Shown here piece by piece: positions 51,176-61,867 of a stretch of DNA of 64,000 nt. The notes below the pieces were generated by a model. It ran no database searches. It was given only the letters and a program-made list of their open reading frames with translations, and was not told the origin of the DNA. The stretch is from Deltaproteobacteria bacterium. GTDB lineage: Bacteria > Lernaellota > Lernaellaia > JACKCT01. A program made the translations under genes and the position numbers. The stretch lies in assembly GCA_020845895.1 (NCBI GenBank), contig JADLEX010000036.1:27617-91616 (forward strand), given 5' to 3'. How positions within the stretch are numbered: position 1 is the stretch's first letter; every line of letters begins with the position of its first letter.

Positions 51176-53938
51176 TCACACCCGGTCGGAAGTTTCATTC
51201 GCGCCGGCATGAAGAACGATCGAAACAATCGCCGCGCCGATGGCGGACGCCGCCATGAATACCCCAAGATACGCCTGCATGGCGAGAGGCGCGGCCAGTA
51301 AAAATGCAAACCCGGCCGCGACGGGCAGCGCGATGGCGGATGCGCCGGTCCCGCCCTGCCGCCAGGCGGCGATGGGAACCGACACGCCGATGGCGACCAG
51401 CAGCGCCGCCCAGGTGATGGTGTCGAGCGCGATGCCGAAGGCGGTCATCGCCGCGCACGCCGCACCGATTCCCCCTGCCGCGGCGAGCGCGCCTCGCCAC
51501 GAGCCCGCGGCGAGCGCCGCGCCGACGAGCGCGATCACGAGCGCCGCCAGGCCCGCCCGGGCGAACATCCCCGGCAACGCCCGGTTCATCATCGTGTTCA
51601 CGAACGGCCAGCCGGTCGCACGGGCTTCGACGGCGGTGACCGCGCCGGGTTCGGTGGGTCCGCCCGAGATTTTCTCGAATCGCTCCGGTGTGGTGTTCGC
51701 CACGTCGGAGTTGATCGTCCACAGGCTCGATTGCAAATCGGCACGCAGCGCCGTGTTGTTCAGAATCGCCATCTGGTGCGTTCGCTCGAGGCGACCGGCG
51801 ATCGCGAGCATGGCGGCGGCGTGCCGCGCGCGCTTCACGGACAATTCGCGGATGCCGAGCAGCGTCGACGCGGCGTACTTCGGTCCCTCGGGGTCGGCCG
51901 CGAGAACCGCCGGGGGAAGATTCTTCGCCATGGTCGCGGCGATCGACACCTCGGTCGGCGTTTCGAGCGACGCCAGAGCTTCGACGAGCGAGGCCGGATC
52001 GAAATCCGTCGGCAGCGTCACGTCGGCTTCCGCACTGGTCAGGAACCTCCGATAGCGGTCGCGCAGGTCCGCGAGTTCTTTTGCCGCGAGCGCGGGCGCC
52101 GCCGCACGCAGTGCGGCGAGTTCGGTGGCGAGACCCTCTTCGTCGACTTCCAGCTGGAGATAGTGCCGAAGATCGAGCGCGGCGAGCACGGCTGCCCTCT
52201 CGCCCAGCACGCGCGCCCAGGCGGCACGTTGCGTTTGGGGCTGGTCGGCGATCGTCACCGAGACGAGCCGTGTTTCGACATTGCGCGCAACGCCCTCGAT
52301 CGCGTCCACCGCCGGGGCGACCACCGAGGAGCGAATGTCGCCGATGCGGGCCTGCACGATGGCGTCGGTGAACTTCGGATCGATCAGCAGATCGACCTGC
52401 GGTTGGCCTTCGAGCATGAACCAGAGATTGTTGATCTTGCCCATCGAATCGGGCGTCCCGGGTTCGTTGTTCAAATTCGTGTTGATCATGCGCAACACGT
52501 CGGCGATCGACTGCGGATAATTCACGTTCGCGATCGCGCGCAGGCGTTTGGTCGCGAGCGTCAACTGCTCCAGCACGGCGGGGTGGCGCACATCGGTCGA
52601 GCGAAAGTCGATCATGAACAATTGCGATCCGCCGAAGCCGCGCTGCATCAGGTCCTCGGTGACGCGGGGCTCTCCGTCCGCCGGAAACGTCGCCATGGGA
52701 TTCACGTCGCGCGGCATGAACGAGGCGAGGGCCGAGAGCGCGAACAGGGCGACGAGGACCGCGACCACCGCCGCCGACGGGTTCGTCTTCGCCGCGCGCG
52801 CGGGCCCGCCGCCGACGCCTCGTCGATCGAAGATCGACCGACCGGCGGTCTTCGCGCCCGCCGCGAGCGCGGGGAGCAGCGTCAGAGCCAGGATACCCGA
52901 CGCGAACGCTCCGATCGCCACGCCGAGGCCGAGGTCTCGGAAGATCGCCCACGGCGTGAGCAGAGACGCAAGCGCTGCCGCGGCCACCGAGGCGCATCCG
53001 ACGAAAATCGGCTTGGCGCACCGTGCGAGCGCGTCGGCCGCGCGATCCGCCCCCGCGCCCTTTGCGCGCCCGAACGTCACCAGGTAGATGATGGGGTAGG
53101 GCGTCGCGGCGACGATGACGAGAAGCGGCAGCATCGAGGTGAACAGCGAGAGCGTGCGTTCCATGGCCGAAAGAACGCCGAGTGTCCAGACGACGGAAAG
53201 GCCGACGACCGCGAGGGCCGACGCGAGCGCGCGGGCCGAGCCCAGCACCCAAAACAGCAAAGCGATGAAGACGCCGAACGTCGCGATCATGCAGACGATC
53301 ATGCGCGGCGAAGCGATGAGCCCGGCCAGGTAATCGACGATCATCTCGACGCCGCCGAAGTACAGCGTCGCGTCGGGCGCGGCGGCGCGCGCGGCGGTCT
53401 TGAGTCGTCCGCCGATGGTCTTGCGGTCGGCATCGGGCGCGAGCTTCACCGTGATGAGCGCGGCTTTGGCGTCGGGAGACACCAGATTGCCCGCGATCAT
53501 CGGGTTGCCGAGCACCGTATCGCGGATTCGCGTCAGATCAGCCGGATCGGTGGGAACCGGTCCCTTGGGCAGATACGGACGCACGCTGATCGAACCCTCG
53601 CCGTCGGGTTGCATGTCGAGCAGGTTCGCGACGCTCATCGCGAAACGCACGCCCTCGACCTGGCCGAGCGCGTCGGTGATCGCACGAAGCGTCGTCAGCG
53701 ATTCGGCGGTGAAGATGTCGTCCGATTCGAGCGCGACCATGTTGATGAAGCTCGAACCGAACCGGTCGGATGTCTCGCGGAAATACGCGACCTCGGGGTC
53801 GTCCGCGGGCAGGATCGACGTGACGTTCATGTCGGTTTCGAGGCTGCCGGCGAAGAACGCGCAGGCGATCGTGACGAGTGCGACGAGGACGTACACCACG
53901 CGGCGGGCGCCGACGATCCGATCGGAGAATCGAGCCAT
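51176..53938 (-). CDS. MMPL/RND superfamily exporter
   Basis: The 920-residue transporter has the RND layout: a first helix (VVYVLVALVTIACAFFAG), a large periplasmic domain, five helices (from MIVCMIATFGVFIALLFWVL to LGVAIGAFASGILALTLL), then a second helix, periplasmic domain and helix bundle. No sugar or drug site can be told. Related transporters move lipids or hopanoid-like molecules to the periplasm. It heads an operon with a LolA-like carrier and an outer-membrane barrel, so the three probably form one envelope export route. Confidence 0.9.
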   Translation of the reverse strand: MARFSDRIVGARRVVYVLVALVTIACAFFAGSLETDMNVTSILPADDPEVAYFRETSDRFGSSFINMVALESDDIFTAESLTTLRAITDALGQVEGVRFAMSVANLLDMQPDGEGSISVRPYLPKGPVPTDPADLTRIRDTVLGNPMIAGNLVSPDAKAALITVKLAPDADRKTIGGRLKTAARAAAPDATLYFGGVEMIVDYLAGLIASPRMIVCMIATFGVFIALLFWVLGSARALASALAVVGLSVVWTLGVLSAMERTLSLFTSMLPLLVIVAATPYPIIYLVTFGRAKGAGADRAADALARCAKPIFVGCASVAAAALASLLTPWAIFRDLGLGVAIGAFASGILALTLLPALAAGAKTAGRSIFDRRGVGGGPARAAKTNPSAAVVAVLVALFALSALASFMPRDVNPMATFPADGEPRVTEDLMQRGFGGSQLFMIDFRSTDVRHPAVLEQLTLATKRLRAIANVNYPQSIADVLRMINTNLNNEPGTPDSMGKINNLWFMLEGQPQVDLLIDPKFTDAIVQARIGDIRSSVVAPAVDAIEGVARNVETRLVSVTIADQPQTQRAAWARVLGERAAVLAALDLRHYLQLEVDEEGLATELAALRAAAPALAAKELADLRDRYRRFLTSAEADVTLPTDFDPASLVEALASLETPTEVSIAATMAKNLPPAVLAADPEGPKYAASTLLGIRELSVKRARHAAAMLAIAGRLERTHQMAILNNTALRADLQSSLWTINSDVANTTPERFEKISGGPTEPGAVTAVEARATGWPFVNTMMNRALPGMFARAGLAALVIALVGAALAAGSWRGALAAAGGIGAACAAMTAFGIALDTITWAALLVAIGVSVPIAAWRQGGTGASAIALPVAAGFAFLLAAPLAMQAYLGVFMAASAIGAAIVSIVLHAGANETSDRV

Positions 53939-54063
53939 GAAAACAGCCGGTCTATGTCAATGGGTTGGGAGTGCGAACGACGAAATCGCGGAAGAGTAGT
54001 CGGATTCTCCCGCGATCGTCAATTGCCGAACCATGCGTGAACGCACCTCGCGTGCACCGCAAA

Positions 54064-55386
54064 TCACGGGGCTCGAACACCGAGATCCTTCGCCTCGGCT
54101 TCGAGCGCCGCGGCCGATTTTTCCACGTCCTTGTCCTGGATGAACACCGAGAGCTGGTCGTTCAGGCTGATGACGAACGACTCGGCCACGGCGGACCCGT
54201 GCGCGGCGCTGGGGACGAGCACGTCCTTGCCGAAATCGGATGCGATCGCCCGGGCAATCGGATCGAAGGCGTCCATCGGGACGTCGGTACGCGCCGGAAT
54301 CGACCCCTTCTTGGGGTTGAAGGCGGCCTGCCCCTCGACGGAGCCGATGACCTGCAGCAGCGCGAGCGTCGCGGCCGGATTGGGCGCCTTGGCGGGCATG
54401 CCGAAGGTGTCGGTGACGACGAAGAACGTGCCGACGGTGCCGGGAGTCGCCACCGCGCCGTAGTCCTTGTCGGCGACCCACTGGTGTGCCTCAAAGTAGC
54501 CCTTCGCCCAGTCGCCCATCACGTTCATCGCCGCCTTGCCCTCCTGCACCATCCCGCTCGCCTGATCCCAGGTCATGGTGGCGTGGTTGTCGTTCGCGTA
54601 GGGCAACAGATCCTTGAGAATCGTGAGCGCCTTTTTCACGCGTTCATCGGTCCACGCGACCTTGCCCGCGAAGAGGTCCTTGTAGAAATCCGCGCCGCCC
54701 GCCGCGACGAGCAGGTTTTCGAACAGGTGCAGCACCTCCCACTTGTTGCGCGACGCGAGCGAGAGCGGCGTGACGCCCTTTTCCTTGAGCGTCTTGCACA
54801 CGGCCATCCACTCGTCGATGGTCGTCGGCGGCTTCAGGCCGTTCGCGTCGAAAATCGCCTTGTTGTACCAAAGCGCGTTTCCGCGGTGCACGTTCGATGG
54901 CACGGCGTAGATCTCGCCGTTCGCGCTGACCATGTCGAGAAGCTGCGCCGGGAAATGCGGTCGCCAGCCGTTGTCGTCGAAGATCTTCGTGATCGGCGCC
55001 ATGTGACCCGGCTTCACCCAGCCTTCGAGCAGTTCCGAACCGCCGTGCACCTGAAACGTCCCGGGGGCGTCGCCGCCGAGCATGCGCGTCTTGAGCACCG
55101 CCTTGGCGTTCGTGCCCGCGCCGCCGGCCACCGCCGCGTTCACGACCTTCACGCCCGGATTCTTCACCTCGAAGAATTTGATGAGCTCGTTGAGGCCGTC
55201 CGCCTCGCCGCCGGCCGTCCACCACGAGAAGATCACGAGTTCTCCGCCGCCCGCGGGCTTGGCGTCCGCACCCGGTGCGGAATCCGCCGTCGGTGTCGGC
55301 GTGGCGACGGGCGTCGTCGTGGTTTGGCAGGCGAGCGCGGCGATCGCGAAACATGCGATCGAAAGGGCGACCATCAGGCGTTTCAT
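54064..55386 (-). CDS. ABC transporter sugar-binding lipoprotein
   Basis: The 440-residue product has a lipoprotein signal (AIAALAC, Cys20), a Thr/Pro-rich linker, and a periplasmic binding protein domain of the extracellular-solute-binding family 1 (LVIFSWWTAGGEADGLNELI, DWAKGYFEAHQWV, NPKKGSIPARTDV). Such proteins capture sugars or oligosaccharides. The ATPase gene lies ten bases upstream on the same strand, but no permease genes are adjacent. The ligand is not determined. Confidence 0.88.
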   Translation of the reverse strand: MKRLMVALSIACFAIAALACQTTTTPVATPTPTADSAPGADAKPAGGGELVIFSWWTAGGEADGLNELIKFFEVKNPGVKVVNAAVAGGAGTNAKAVLKTRMLGGDAPGTFQVHGGSELLEGWVKPGHMAPITKIFDDNGWRPHFPAQLLDMVSANGEIYAVPSNVHRGNALWYNKAIFDANGLKPPTTIDEWMAVCKTLKEKGVTPLSLASRNKWEVLHLFENLLVAAGGADFYKDLFAGKVAWTDERVKKALTILKDLLPYANDNHATMTWDQASGMVQEGKAAMNVMGDWAKGYFEAHQWVADKDYGAVATPGTVGTFFVVTDTFGMPAKAPNPAATLALLQVIGSVEGQAAFNPKKGSIPARTDVPMDAFDPIARAIASDFGKDVLVPSAAHGSAVAESFVISLNDQLSVFIQDKDVEKSAAALEAEAKDLGVRAP

Positions 55387-55396
55387 GGCATTCTCC

Positions 55397-56482
<1,086 letters not shown>

Positions 56483-56489
56483 ATCTCAA

Positions 56490-56867
56490 TCAGCCCGATT
56501 CTCTTGCGAACGGCAGTGTGCGCACGCGACAAGTGTTTTCCTCGACAATGACGATCGCGCCGCCGTCCAATGATTCGGCAACCTTTGGGATCGCTTCCAT
56601 GAGGCGCGATAACAGTCGGTCGGGTGAAACGCGTGGAATCCGGAGAATTAGGACGGATGGTTTCGCGTCGCCCGAAAATGCGAGCAATTGTCCATAGTCC
56701 AAATCCATCGTCACGATCGTCTCACCCGCACTCCTCGCCGTTTCGAGAATCGTTCGATCGGTGGCTCTGGCAAGTCCGATATCCCGTACATGGCGCACCG
56801 GATATCCGCGCGCCTCCAGCGCGGGCGCTATCCGAGTCGGCATGTTCATGTTCAAGAGAAACTTCAT
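56490..56867 (-). CDS. DUF5615 PIN-like toxin homologue
   Basis: The 125-residue protein matches the DUF5615 PIN-like family (HVRDIGLARATDRTILETAR, VTMDLDYGQLLAFSG). It starts MKFLLNMNMP, where most family members have an acidic residue in place of Asn6, so the nuclease metal site may be impaired. It follows the DUF433 antitoxin gene with a four-base overlap (ATGA), the usual toxin-antitoxin arrangement. Confidence 0.82.
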   Translation of the reverse strand: MKFLLNMNMPTRIAPALEARGYPVRHVRDIGLARATDRTILETARSAGETIVTMDLDYGQLLAFSGDAKPSVLILRIPRVSPDRLLSRLMEAIPKVAESLDGGAIVIVEENTCRVRTLPFARESG

Positions 56868-57115
56868 TCTCCGCTGGCGGGCTCCAACGGGAAAAACCGA
56901 TCATCCAGCGTCGATGCCGCGAACGCCAGCGCGTCGCGGATGTCCTCGGCCTCGAGTTCCGGCCACTCCGTCAAGACCTCCTCGGGTGTCATACCCGAAG
57001 ACAGGTATCGCATGACGGACGCAACGGGGATTCGCAATCCTCGAATGCAGGGTTTGCCGAGGCACTTCTCGGGGTCCATCGTGATTCGCGTGAAAACCGG
57101 ATGACGGACTTCCAT
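56864..57115 (-). CDS. DUF433 antitoxin homologue
   Basis: The 83-residue protein has the DUF433 core ITMDPEKCLGKPCIRGLRIP and the downstream LTEWPELEAEDIRDALAFAA, which forms a small DNA-binding helical domain. DUF433 proteins act as antitoxins to DUF5615 PIN-like toxins and likely repress their own operon. The gene overlaps the toxin start by four bases. GGGAG lies eight bases before the ATG at 57115. Confidence 0.85.
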   Translation of the reverse strand: MEVRHPVFTRITMDPEKCLGKPCIRGLRIPVASVMRYLSSGMTPEEVLTEWPELEAEDIRDALAFAASTLDDRFFPLEPASGE

Positions 57116-57177
57116 AGGGCGGCTCCCAACGGGGGGCGTTTCAGTCTATCAAACCCGCCACCAAACCGCACATGTCC

Positions 57178-58530
57178 TCAGAACTGCACGGTCACCGACG
57201 ACTGGATCACGCCCAGCGGGTCCGTCGCCTCGCGGTCGATCTCGTTGCGAAGCATCGCGGCGGCGCGCCCGGGCAGCAGCCCGCCTCCCGACAGGTGAAA
57301 CGTCGCGAGGTCTTCGTACACGGAGCACTCGACGCCCAGGTGCCCCTCGGTGCCGAGGAATTTTTCGCCATCGGTGTTCGTGCCGTCGAGCGTCGATCCC
57401 GCACCGACGATCGCAAACAGGCGAACATAATCGGTGACGTTGACGGAAATCTCCTCGTCCGCCACGACAAGCCCCGCGCCCTGCGCCGCGACCGTTTCGT
57501 CGACGTTGTTGTACTGATCGTGAAGCGAGTTAAGCGTCAGGATCATCGTGGCGCTCTTCGACCAGCCAGAATACACGAAGCCCGTGTCGTACTGGTCGTA
57601 CTTGTCGCCGTCGTCGGCGGTGAACGCGAGCACGCTCGTGTCGAGCCCCAGCGGCCAGAGGTTCACGGCGACCCCGGCCTGCGCGGCGGCCGCGAGGATG
57701 TTCACGTCGCGGTTGTCGAGCCCGGCGTGTTCATGCTGTCCCCACTGACCGACCGCGTCGAAGTCGAGGCAGACCTGCGGCGAGCCCGCGCAGCCTTCGA
57801 CGTGAAACACGGGGCTCACGACGACGCGCGGACGATTGATCTCCGTCTTGTCCCACCGCGCGAACACGCCCGGCGAAAAACTCCACTCGTCGGCTCCGTG
57901 CCGCGACCAAAGCGCCACCACATAGTCGTCCTGCTCGAAGTTGTTGTCGGACATCCGCCGGTCTTCGCCGGTCGCGTCGAGCCCTTCGTACACCGTGTCG
58001 GGAACCTGCCCCGCGGCGAGCGTCACGCGTCCGCTCGGCGACCACGCGAGAAACGCGGAGGCGACGCCCATGTGCCGATCGAGAACGAGGTGCGTGGGGT
58101 CGTAGAAGTACTGGAAACCGGAACGCACCCCGAAGAACTCGTTTCGCGTACGCACCTCGGCCCACACTTCCTTGTGGCGCACCACGGCGGTTTCGGGCGC
58201 AAGCGGGTCCTGCCCATCCAGATTGTTGCGGCTCCAGATGTTGTCGCCGACCTCGAGCTGATAGCGCACCGTGATCTGATCCACCGGCGCCCACGTCAGC
58301 CCCGGGCGCAGCGTCGTCAGCACGTATCCCGACGTCTGGGCGTTGTCGGAATAAACCGGTTCGGTGCGGTCGAAGTCGCGGTCGTTGGCGAGGTAAAGGT
58401 ACGTTTGAAACTGCACGTCGAACATCGGCACGATCTCGGCGGTGACAATGCCGCCGCCGTCCTCGGCCGCCGCGCCGGATGCGCAAATCACCATCGCCAG
58501 TGCCGCCAGAATCCCAATGCCGCGCGTCAT
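57178..58530 (-). CDS. Outer-membrane beta-barrel protein (porin-like)
   Basis: The 450-residue product has a signal peptide (GILAALAMVICASGAAA) and a barrel-like pattern of alternating strands (WAEVRTRNEFFGVRSGFQYF, VTLAAGQVPDTVYEG), ending in VTVQF, as outer-membrane proteins do. It resembles alginate export-type or DUF1302-like porins, but the family is not certain. It is translationally coupled (ATGA) to the GH5 lipoprotein upstream, so it may import or export products of that enzyme. Confidence 0.75.
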   Translation of the reverse strand: MTRGIGILAALAMVICASGAAAEDGGGIVTAEIVPMFDVQFQTYLYLANDRDFDRTEPVYSDNAQTSGYVLTTLRPGLTWAPVDQITVRYQLEVGDNIWSRNNLDGQDPLAPETAVVRHKEVWAEVRTRNEFFGVRSGFQYFYDPTHLVLDRHMGVASAFLAWSPSGRVTLAAGQVPDTVYEGLDATGEDRRMSDNNFEQDDYVVALWSRHGADEWSFSPGVFARWDKTEINRPRVVVSPVFHVEGCAGSPQVCLDFDAVGQWGQHEHAGLDNRDVNILAAAAQAGVAVNLWPLGLDTSVLAFTADDGDKYDQYDTGFVYSGWSKSATMILTLNSLHDQYNNVDETVAAQGAGLVVADEEISVNVTDYVRLFAIVGAGSTLDGTNTDGEKFLGTEGHLGVECSVYEDLATFHLSGGGLLPGRAAAMLRNEIDREATDPLGVIQSSVTVQF

Positions 58531-60671
58531 CGCTCGCCCCCTTCGATCACTTCATCGCCGCGGAACAGATAATCCCAGCCTTCCGCCGTCGAATTCGGAT
58601 AGGGTGGGCGGATGCGGATGGTGTGCGTCCATGCGGGATCGTCCTTCGCGGGATACCAGTAGAGGATGAACCGGTGCGGGTCGTAAGCCGCGTGCCCGTC
58701 CGAAAGCCAGACGTAAAACCCGTCCGCGTATTGCATCGGCGGCACGAAGATCTCCGTCGGCGCATCGGTCTCCTTGCTGCTCATCTCCATCTCGAATTCG
58801 AGCCACGGCGTCTGCTCGCCTTCTCGCGGCTCGAAGTAGTGCATCGGCGAATAAAAGTGCATCGATTGGATTCGCCCGCTCGTCGCGCGCGGCACCGTGC
58901 GCGAATACGCCTGCCACGAACGGGGCTGCCCGTCGGGACCGAGAATCGAGAAGTCTTCCTTGTTCCAGCCCTCGCCGTTCTCGGCGGTGTTCTCCGGCGA
59001 GTAGCACCACAGCATCCGGCCCACGAGCATCTTCTCGAACGCCTCGTAATACGGGTCGAGGATGTACGACGACACGATGTAGTCGTTCGCCATGGATTTC
59101 TCGATACCGCCGAAGTTGTAGTACACGCCGAACTCGCCCATGAACGCGGGCGGGTTGCCGAGGCTGAAGGTCGCCGTGTCGAACGCCGCCTCCATGTCCG
59201 GCAGGTAGTCGCGGTGGCGGCGCTCTTCCACCGTGAAGTCGCGCGGCGGCTGGCCGAAGCCGATGTTCGGGTAGATGTCCACGTATTTGTGCGGCACGAA
59301 GGCGTACTGTTCGATGCCCTCCGGCGCGGTCATCGGTTCAGCCCATTGGCCGGCGATGCCCTTGTCGGGCAGCCCCAGCACCTCTTCGAAGAAGATGATC
59401 GCGTCTGCGTCCTCTTCGAGCAGACGATGCCCGACGCGCTCGTGGAATGGCTGAAGGTAGTTGCGGTTGAAGTTGCTGTTGAGCGCGAGCGCGGCGGCGA
59501 AATCCGGCGACGGCGCGGAACCGGCGACCTTCGGTCCGAACCCTCGCTCGTTCATCTCGTCCACGCTCGTCGGCAGCAGGTCGTTGACCAGAATCTCCTC
59601 GCGCCACAGTTCCAGCGCCTCGCGCGAGATCCCCTTTTCGACGAGCTGGTCGAGATAGTCGTCGAGGATTTCCTCGGAGCGATCCGGGTCGAAGGTGTCC
59701 ACGCCGAGCTTGCCCGCGTCCTGATAGATCAGGGCATAGAGCGTGAGAAGAATATACACGCCGCCGGGTTCGTTCATCGTCTCGTAGCCGAGCACGTTCG
59801 GGTAATCCTTCACGCGCATCGCCACCTGCGCGTAGGCATCGGCGTACGCTTCCTGCAGGTAATCCTTCACGTTGATGCCGTCGATCGAATACGTCGGCCA
59901 CACCGCGTCGCCCGCGAAGAACGCGGCGAAGCAGCGGTTGATGTCGAGCGACAGCCCCATGTTGAGGAACCACGACGTCCACGGCAGCACGTCCGACGTG
60001 TTGCGCGGGTGCGAGGCGACGTTCACCGGCAAGCCCCACTCAGGTCCGCCGACGAACTTCTCCGGCAGGCAGGTCTCGACGACCCACTTCGGCGCTCCGT
60101 CGCCGCCCACGCGGTTGTTGTAACCGTAGGGTGCGGCGCGTTCGGCCTCGACGGGATCGAAAAGACCACTCGCCTCGGTGCCGTCGTCGAAAAACGTGAA
60201 CAGGTGGCGCGAGAACATGTCCTGGTGCATGTCGAGCATCACGTAGATGCCGTACTCGTTTGCCTTGGCGACGACCTTCTCCATGTAGTCGAGGTATTCC
60301 TCGTCGTAGATCCCGCGGCCCTCGTGTTCGATGCCTTCCCACATGACCAGCAGACGCACCGAGTTGAACCCGAGTTTTTGCAGCATGCGCAGGTGATGGT
60401 CGGCCTCGTCGAGGCGAAACGGCTTGCCGATGTATGAGACGGGATCGAACTCGGTGGGCACCTTGTTGCTGCCCGACAGGTTCACGCCGTTGAGGTAGAC
60501 GTAGCGGCCGTGCGCATCGCGGAAGAACGACATGTCGGTGCGCACCTTCGCGAGCGAATCATCGAACTGGTCATCCAAATCGTATTCGTCATCGCCGCAC
60601 GACACGGCGAACAGCAGCACGACGAACATCGAGGAGACGACGGCCCAAGCCCCGGCCGATCGTAACGCCAT
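58527..60671 (-). CDS. GH5 glycoside hydrolase lipoprotein (endoglycoceramidase-like)
   Basis: The 714-residue product has a lipoprotein signal (LLFAVSC, Cys25) and an acidic stretch (GDDEYDLDDQFDDS). The family 5 TIM-barrel domain has acid/base Glu301 (ETMNEPGG) and nucleophile Glu513 (FMGEFGVYYN). Motifs such as LGFNSVRLLVMWEGIE and VMLDMHQDMFS point to the endoglycoceramidase-like branch, which cleaves glycolipids such as glycosphingolipids. A C-terminal beta domain completes the protein. ATG at 60671 has GGAGG upstream. The outer-membrane protein gene follows with a four-base overlap. Confidence 0.87.
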   Translation of the reverse strand: MALRSAGAWAVVSSMFVVLLFAVSCGDDEYDLDDQFDDSLAKVRTDMSFFRDAHGRYVYLNGVNLSGSNKVPTEFDPVSYIGKPFRLDEADHHLRMLQKLGFNSVRLLVMWEGIEHEGRGIYDEEYLDYMEKVVAKANEYGIYVMLDMHQDMFSRHLFTFFDDGTEASGLFDPVEAERAAPYGYNNRVGGDGAPKWVVETCLPEKFVGGPEWGLPVNVASHPRNTSDVLPWTSWFLNMGLSLDINRCFAAFFAGDAVWPTYSIDGINVKDYLQEAYADAYAQVAMRVKDYPNVLGYETMNEPGGVYILLTLYALIYQDAGKLGVDTFDPDRSEEILDDYLDQLVEKGISREALELWREEILVNDLLPTSVDEMNERGFGPKVAGSAPSPDFAAALALNSNFNRNYLQPFHERVGHRLLEEDADAIIFFEEVLGLPDKGIAGQWAEPMTAPEGIEQYAFVPHKYVDIYPNIGFGQPPRDFTVEERRHRDYLPDMEAAFDTATFSLGNPPAFMGEFGVYYNFGGIEKSMANDYIVSSYILDPYYEAFEKMLVGRMLWCYSPENTAENGEGWNKEDFSILGPDGQPRSWQAYSRTVPRATSGRIQSMHFYSPMHYFEPREGEQTPWLEFEMEMSSKETDAPTEIFVPPMQYADGFYVWLSDGHAAYDPHRFILYWYPAKDDPAWTHTIRIRPPYPNSTAEGWDYLFRGDEVIEGGER

Positions 60672-60813
60672 GGCGCCCTCCGATTCCCGAATCGTCAATG
60701 TCAAAAGCCCACGCGAGCCGCGACACTATAGCACAGGGGAATTCCCGGCCAAGCGGGATGAGTTCGTCCAGGCGACCGTTACAGTGGAAAAGGACGATGG
60801 AACGCGACTATCG

Positions 60814-61323
60814 CTACGTCCAACCAAACCTCGTGTCGAGCTTCGTGAGCTGGCTGCGGAAACCTTCGGCCGACATCCGCGTCCAGTGCGGGTCGCGGTG
60901 AGGATGCAGCGTGACCACCATTCGCGCGCGGTCGCCTATCGCCTGAAAGTCCACTTCGATGGTGCTGTCGTAGGGTTCAATGCCCGGGATGAAGTCGATG
61001 GCGTGTACAAGCGTCAGCCGTTCGAATGGCCGGAACTCCGCGTATCGCCCGTGCGTGGCATGGGACACCGGCTGGCCCATGCGTTTCATCGCCTCGATCA
61101 TGTCGGGCGCGTCGGCGATCATGTCGTATTCGAGCGCCCCGCCCACCCGCGCCTCGAGGGCGTGGACCTCGACGCGGAAGCCGACAGGACCCCACCAAGA
61201 TTCGAATCCGTCCTTCGTTGCCCAAAGCTCCCACAGATCCTCGACCCGCGCGCGATAAGTCCGCTCGACGACGATCTTCTCCTGGGGCGTTCCCATGGTC
61301 GCGGCCGTGTCGTTGTCCGTCAT
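60814..61323 (-). CDS. SRPBCC/AHSA1-family protein
   Basis: The 169-residue protein has the AHSA1-type SRPBCC fold (RVEDLWELWATKDGFESWWG, HGRYAEFRPFERLTLVHAID). The cavity binds hydrophobic ligands; no enzyme activity is assured. It overlaps the ArsR gene by four bases (ATGA), a common pair in which the regulator controls its partner. ATG at 61323 is preferred with GAGAGG upstream, over an in-frame extension. Confidence 0.87.
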   Translation of the reverse strand: MTDNDTAATMGTPQEKIVVERTYRARVEDLWELWATKDGFESWWGPVGFRVEVHALEARVGGALEYDMIADAPDMIEAMKRMGQPVSHATHGRYAEFRPFERLTLVHAIDFIPGIEPYDSTIEVDFQAIGDRARMVVTLHPHRDPHWTRMSAEGFRSQLTKLDTRFGWT

Positions 61324-61661
61324 TTCGACCTCTCCTTCTTCGTTGATCCGGTCTTTTGTCGATTTCCGAGCGCTACGCCGAAGCGGTCCAGACGCTCTTC
61401 CCACAACCGCCGGTATTCCGCGAGCCACGCGTCGAGTTCACGGAAAGGCTCGGGCCGCAGCGCGTAGTGGCGTCGCTGGCCGTCCGGCCGAACCGTGACG
61501 AACCCGGCTTCGTGCAGGATGCGCAGGTGCCGCGACACGCCGGACTGGTGGATTCCGGCCCGCAGGACGATCTCTCCGACCGGCTTTTCGCCACCGAGCA
61601 ACGCCTCGAGGATGAGGCGGCGGGTGGGATCGGCCAGGGTTTCGAACGGGTTGAGTAGCAT
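61320..61661 (-). CDS. ArsR-family transcription regulator
   Basis: The 113-residue protein has a winged helix-turn-helix (LADPTRRLILEALLGGEKP, IHQSGVSRHLRILHEAGFV) as in the ArsR subgroup paired with SRPBCC proteins. No metal-binding Cys motif is present, so sensing is probably not metal-based. The start has no ribosome site; a TATATA box seven bases upstream would fit a leaderless transcript. It precedes the SRPBCC gene with a four-base overlap. Confidence 0.85.
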   Translation of the reverse strand: MLLNPFETLADPTRRLILEALLGGEKPVGEIVLRAGIHQSGVSRHLRILHEAGFVTVRPDGQRRHYALRPEPFRELDAWLAEYRRLWEERLDRFGVALGNRQKTGSTKKERSK

Positions 61662-61666
61662 GATCG

Positions 61667-61676
61667 TGTATATACA
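61667..61676. promoter_or_regulatory. Possible promoter/operator of the ArsR gene
   Basis: TGTATATACA is a perfect 10-base palindrome centred ten bases before the ArsR start, in an AT-rich patch. On the minus strand it contains TATATA ending seven bases before the start codon, as expected for a -10 box of a leaderless transcript. It could also be the autoregulatory site. Confidence 0.35.
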
Positions 61677-61867
61677 TATCAGCGCATATATCGTCCGTCA
61701 AGCCGTCCCGGGCGTTCCCTGCGCGATCGAGCGCCACAATCGCCGAATCGGCCCCGGATGAACCGATCCGTTTGACGCGCGTGCGGGGACCGCGCATCAT
61801 TTCCGCGCCACATCTTTCATGCCGGGAGTGGGTTCTGCACGGGACAGGAGCGATCCGCGCAAGCAAC

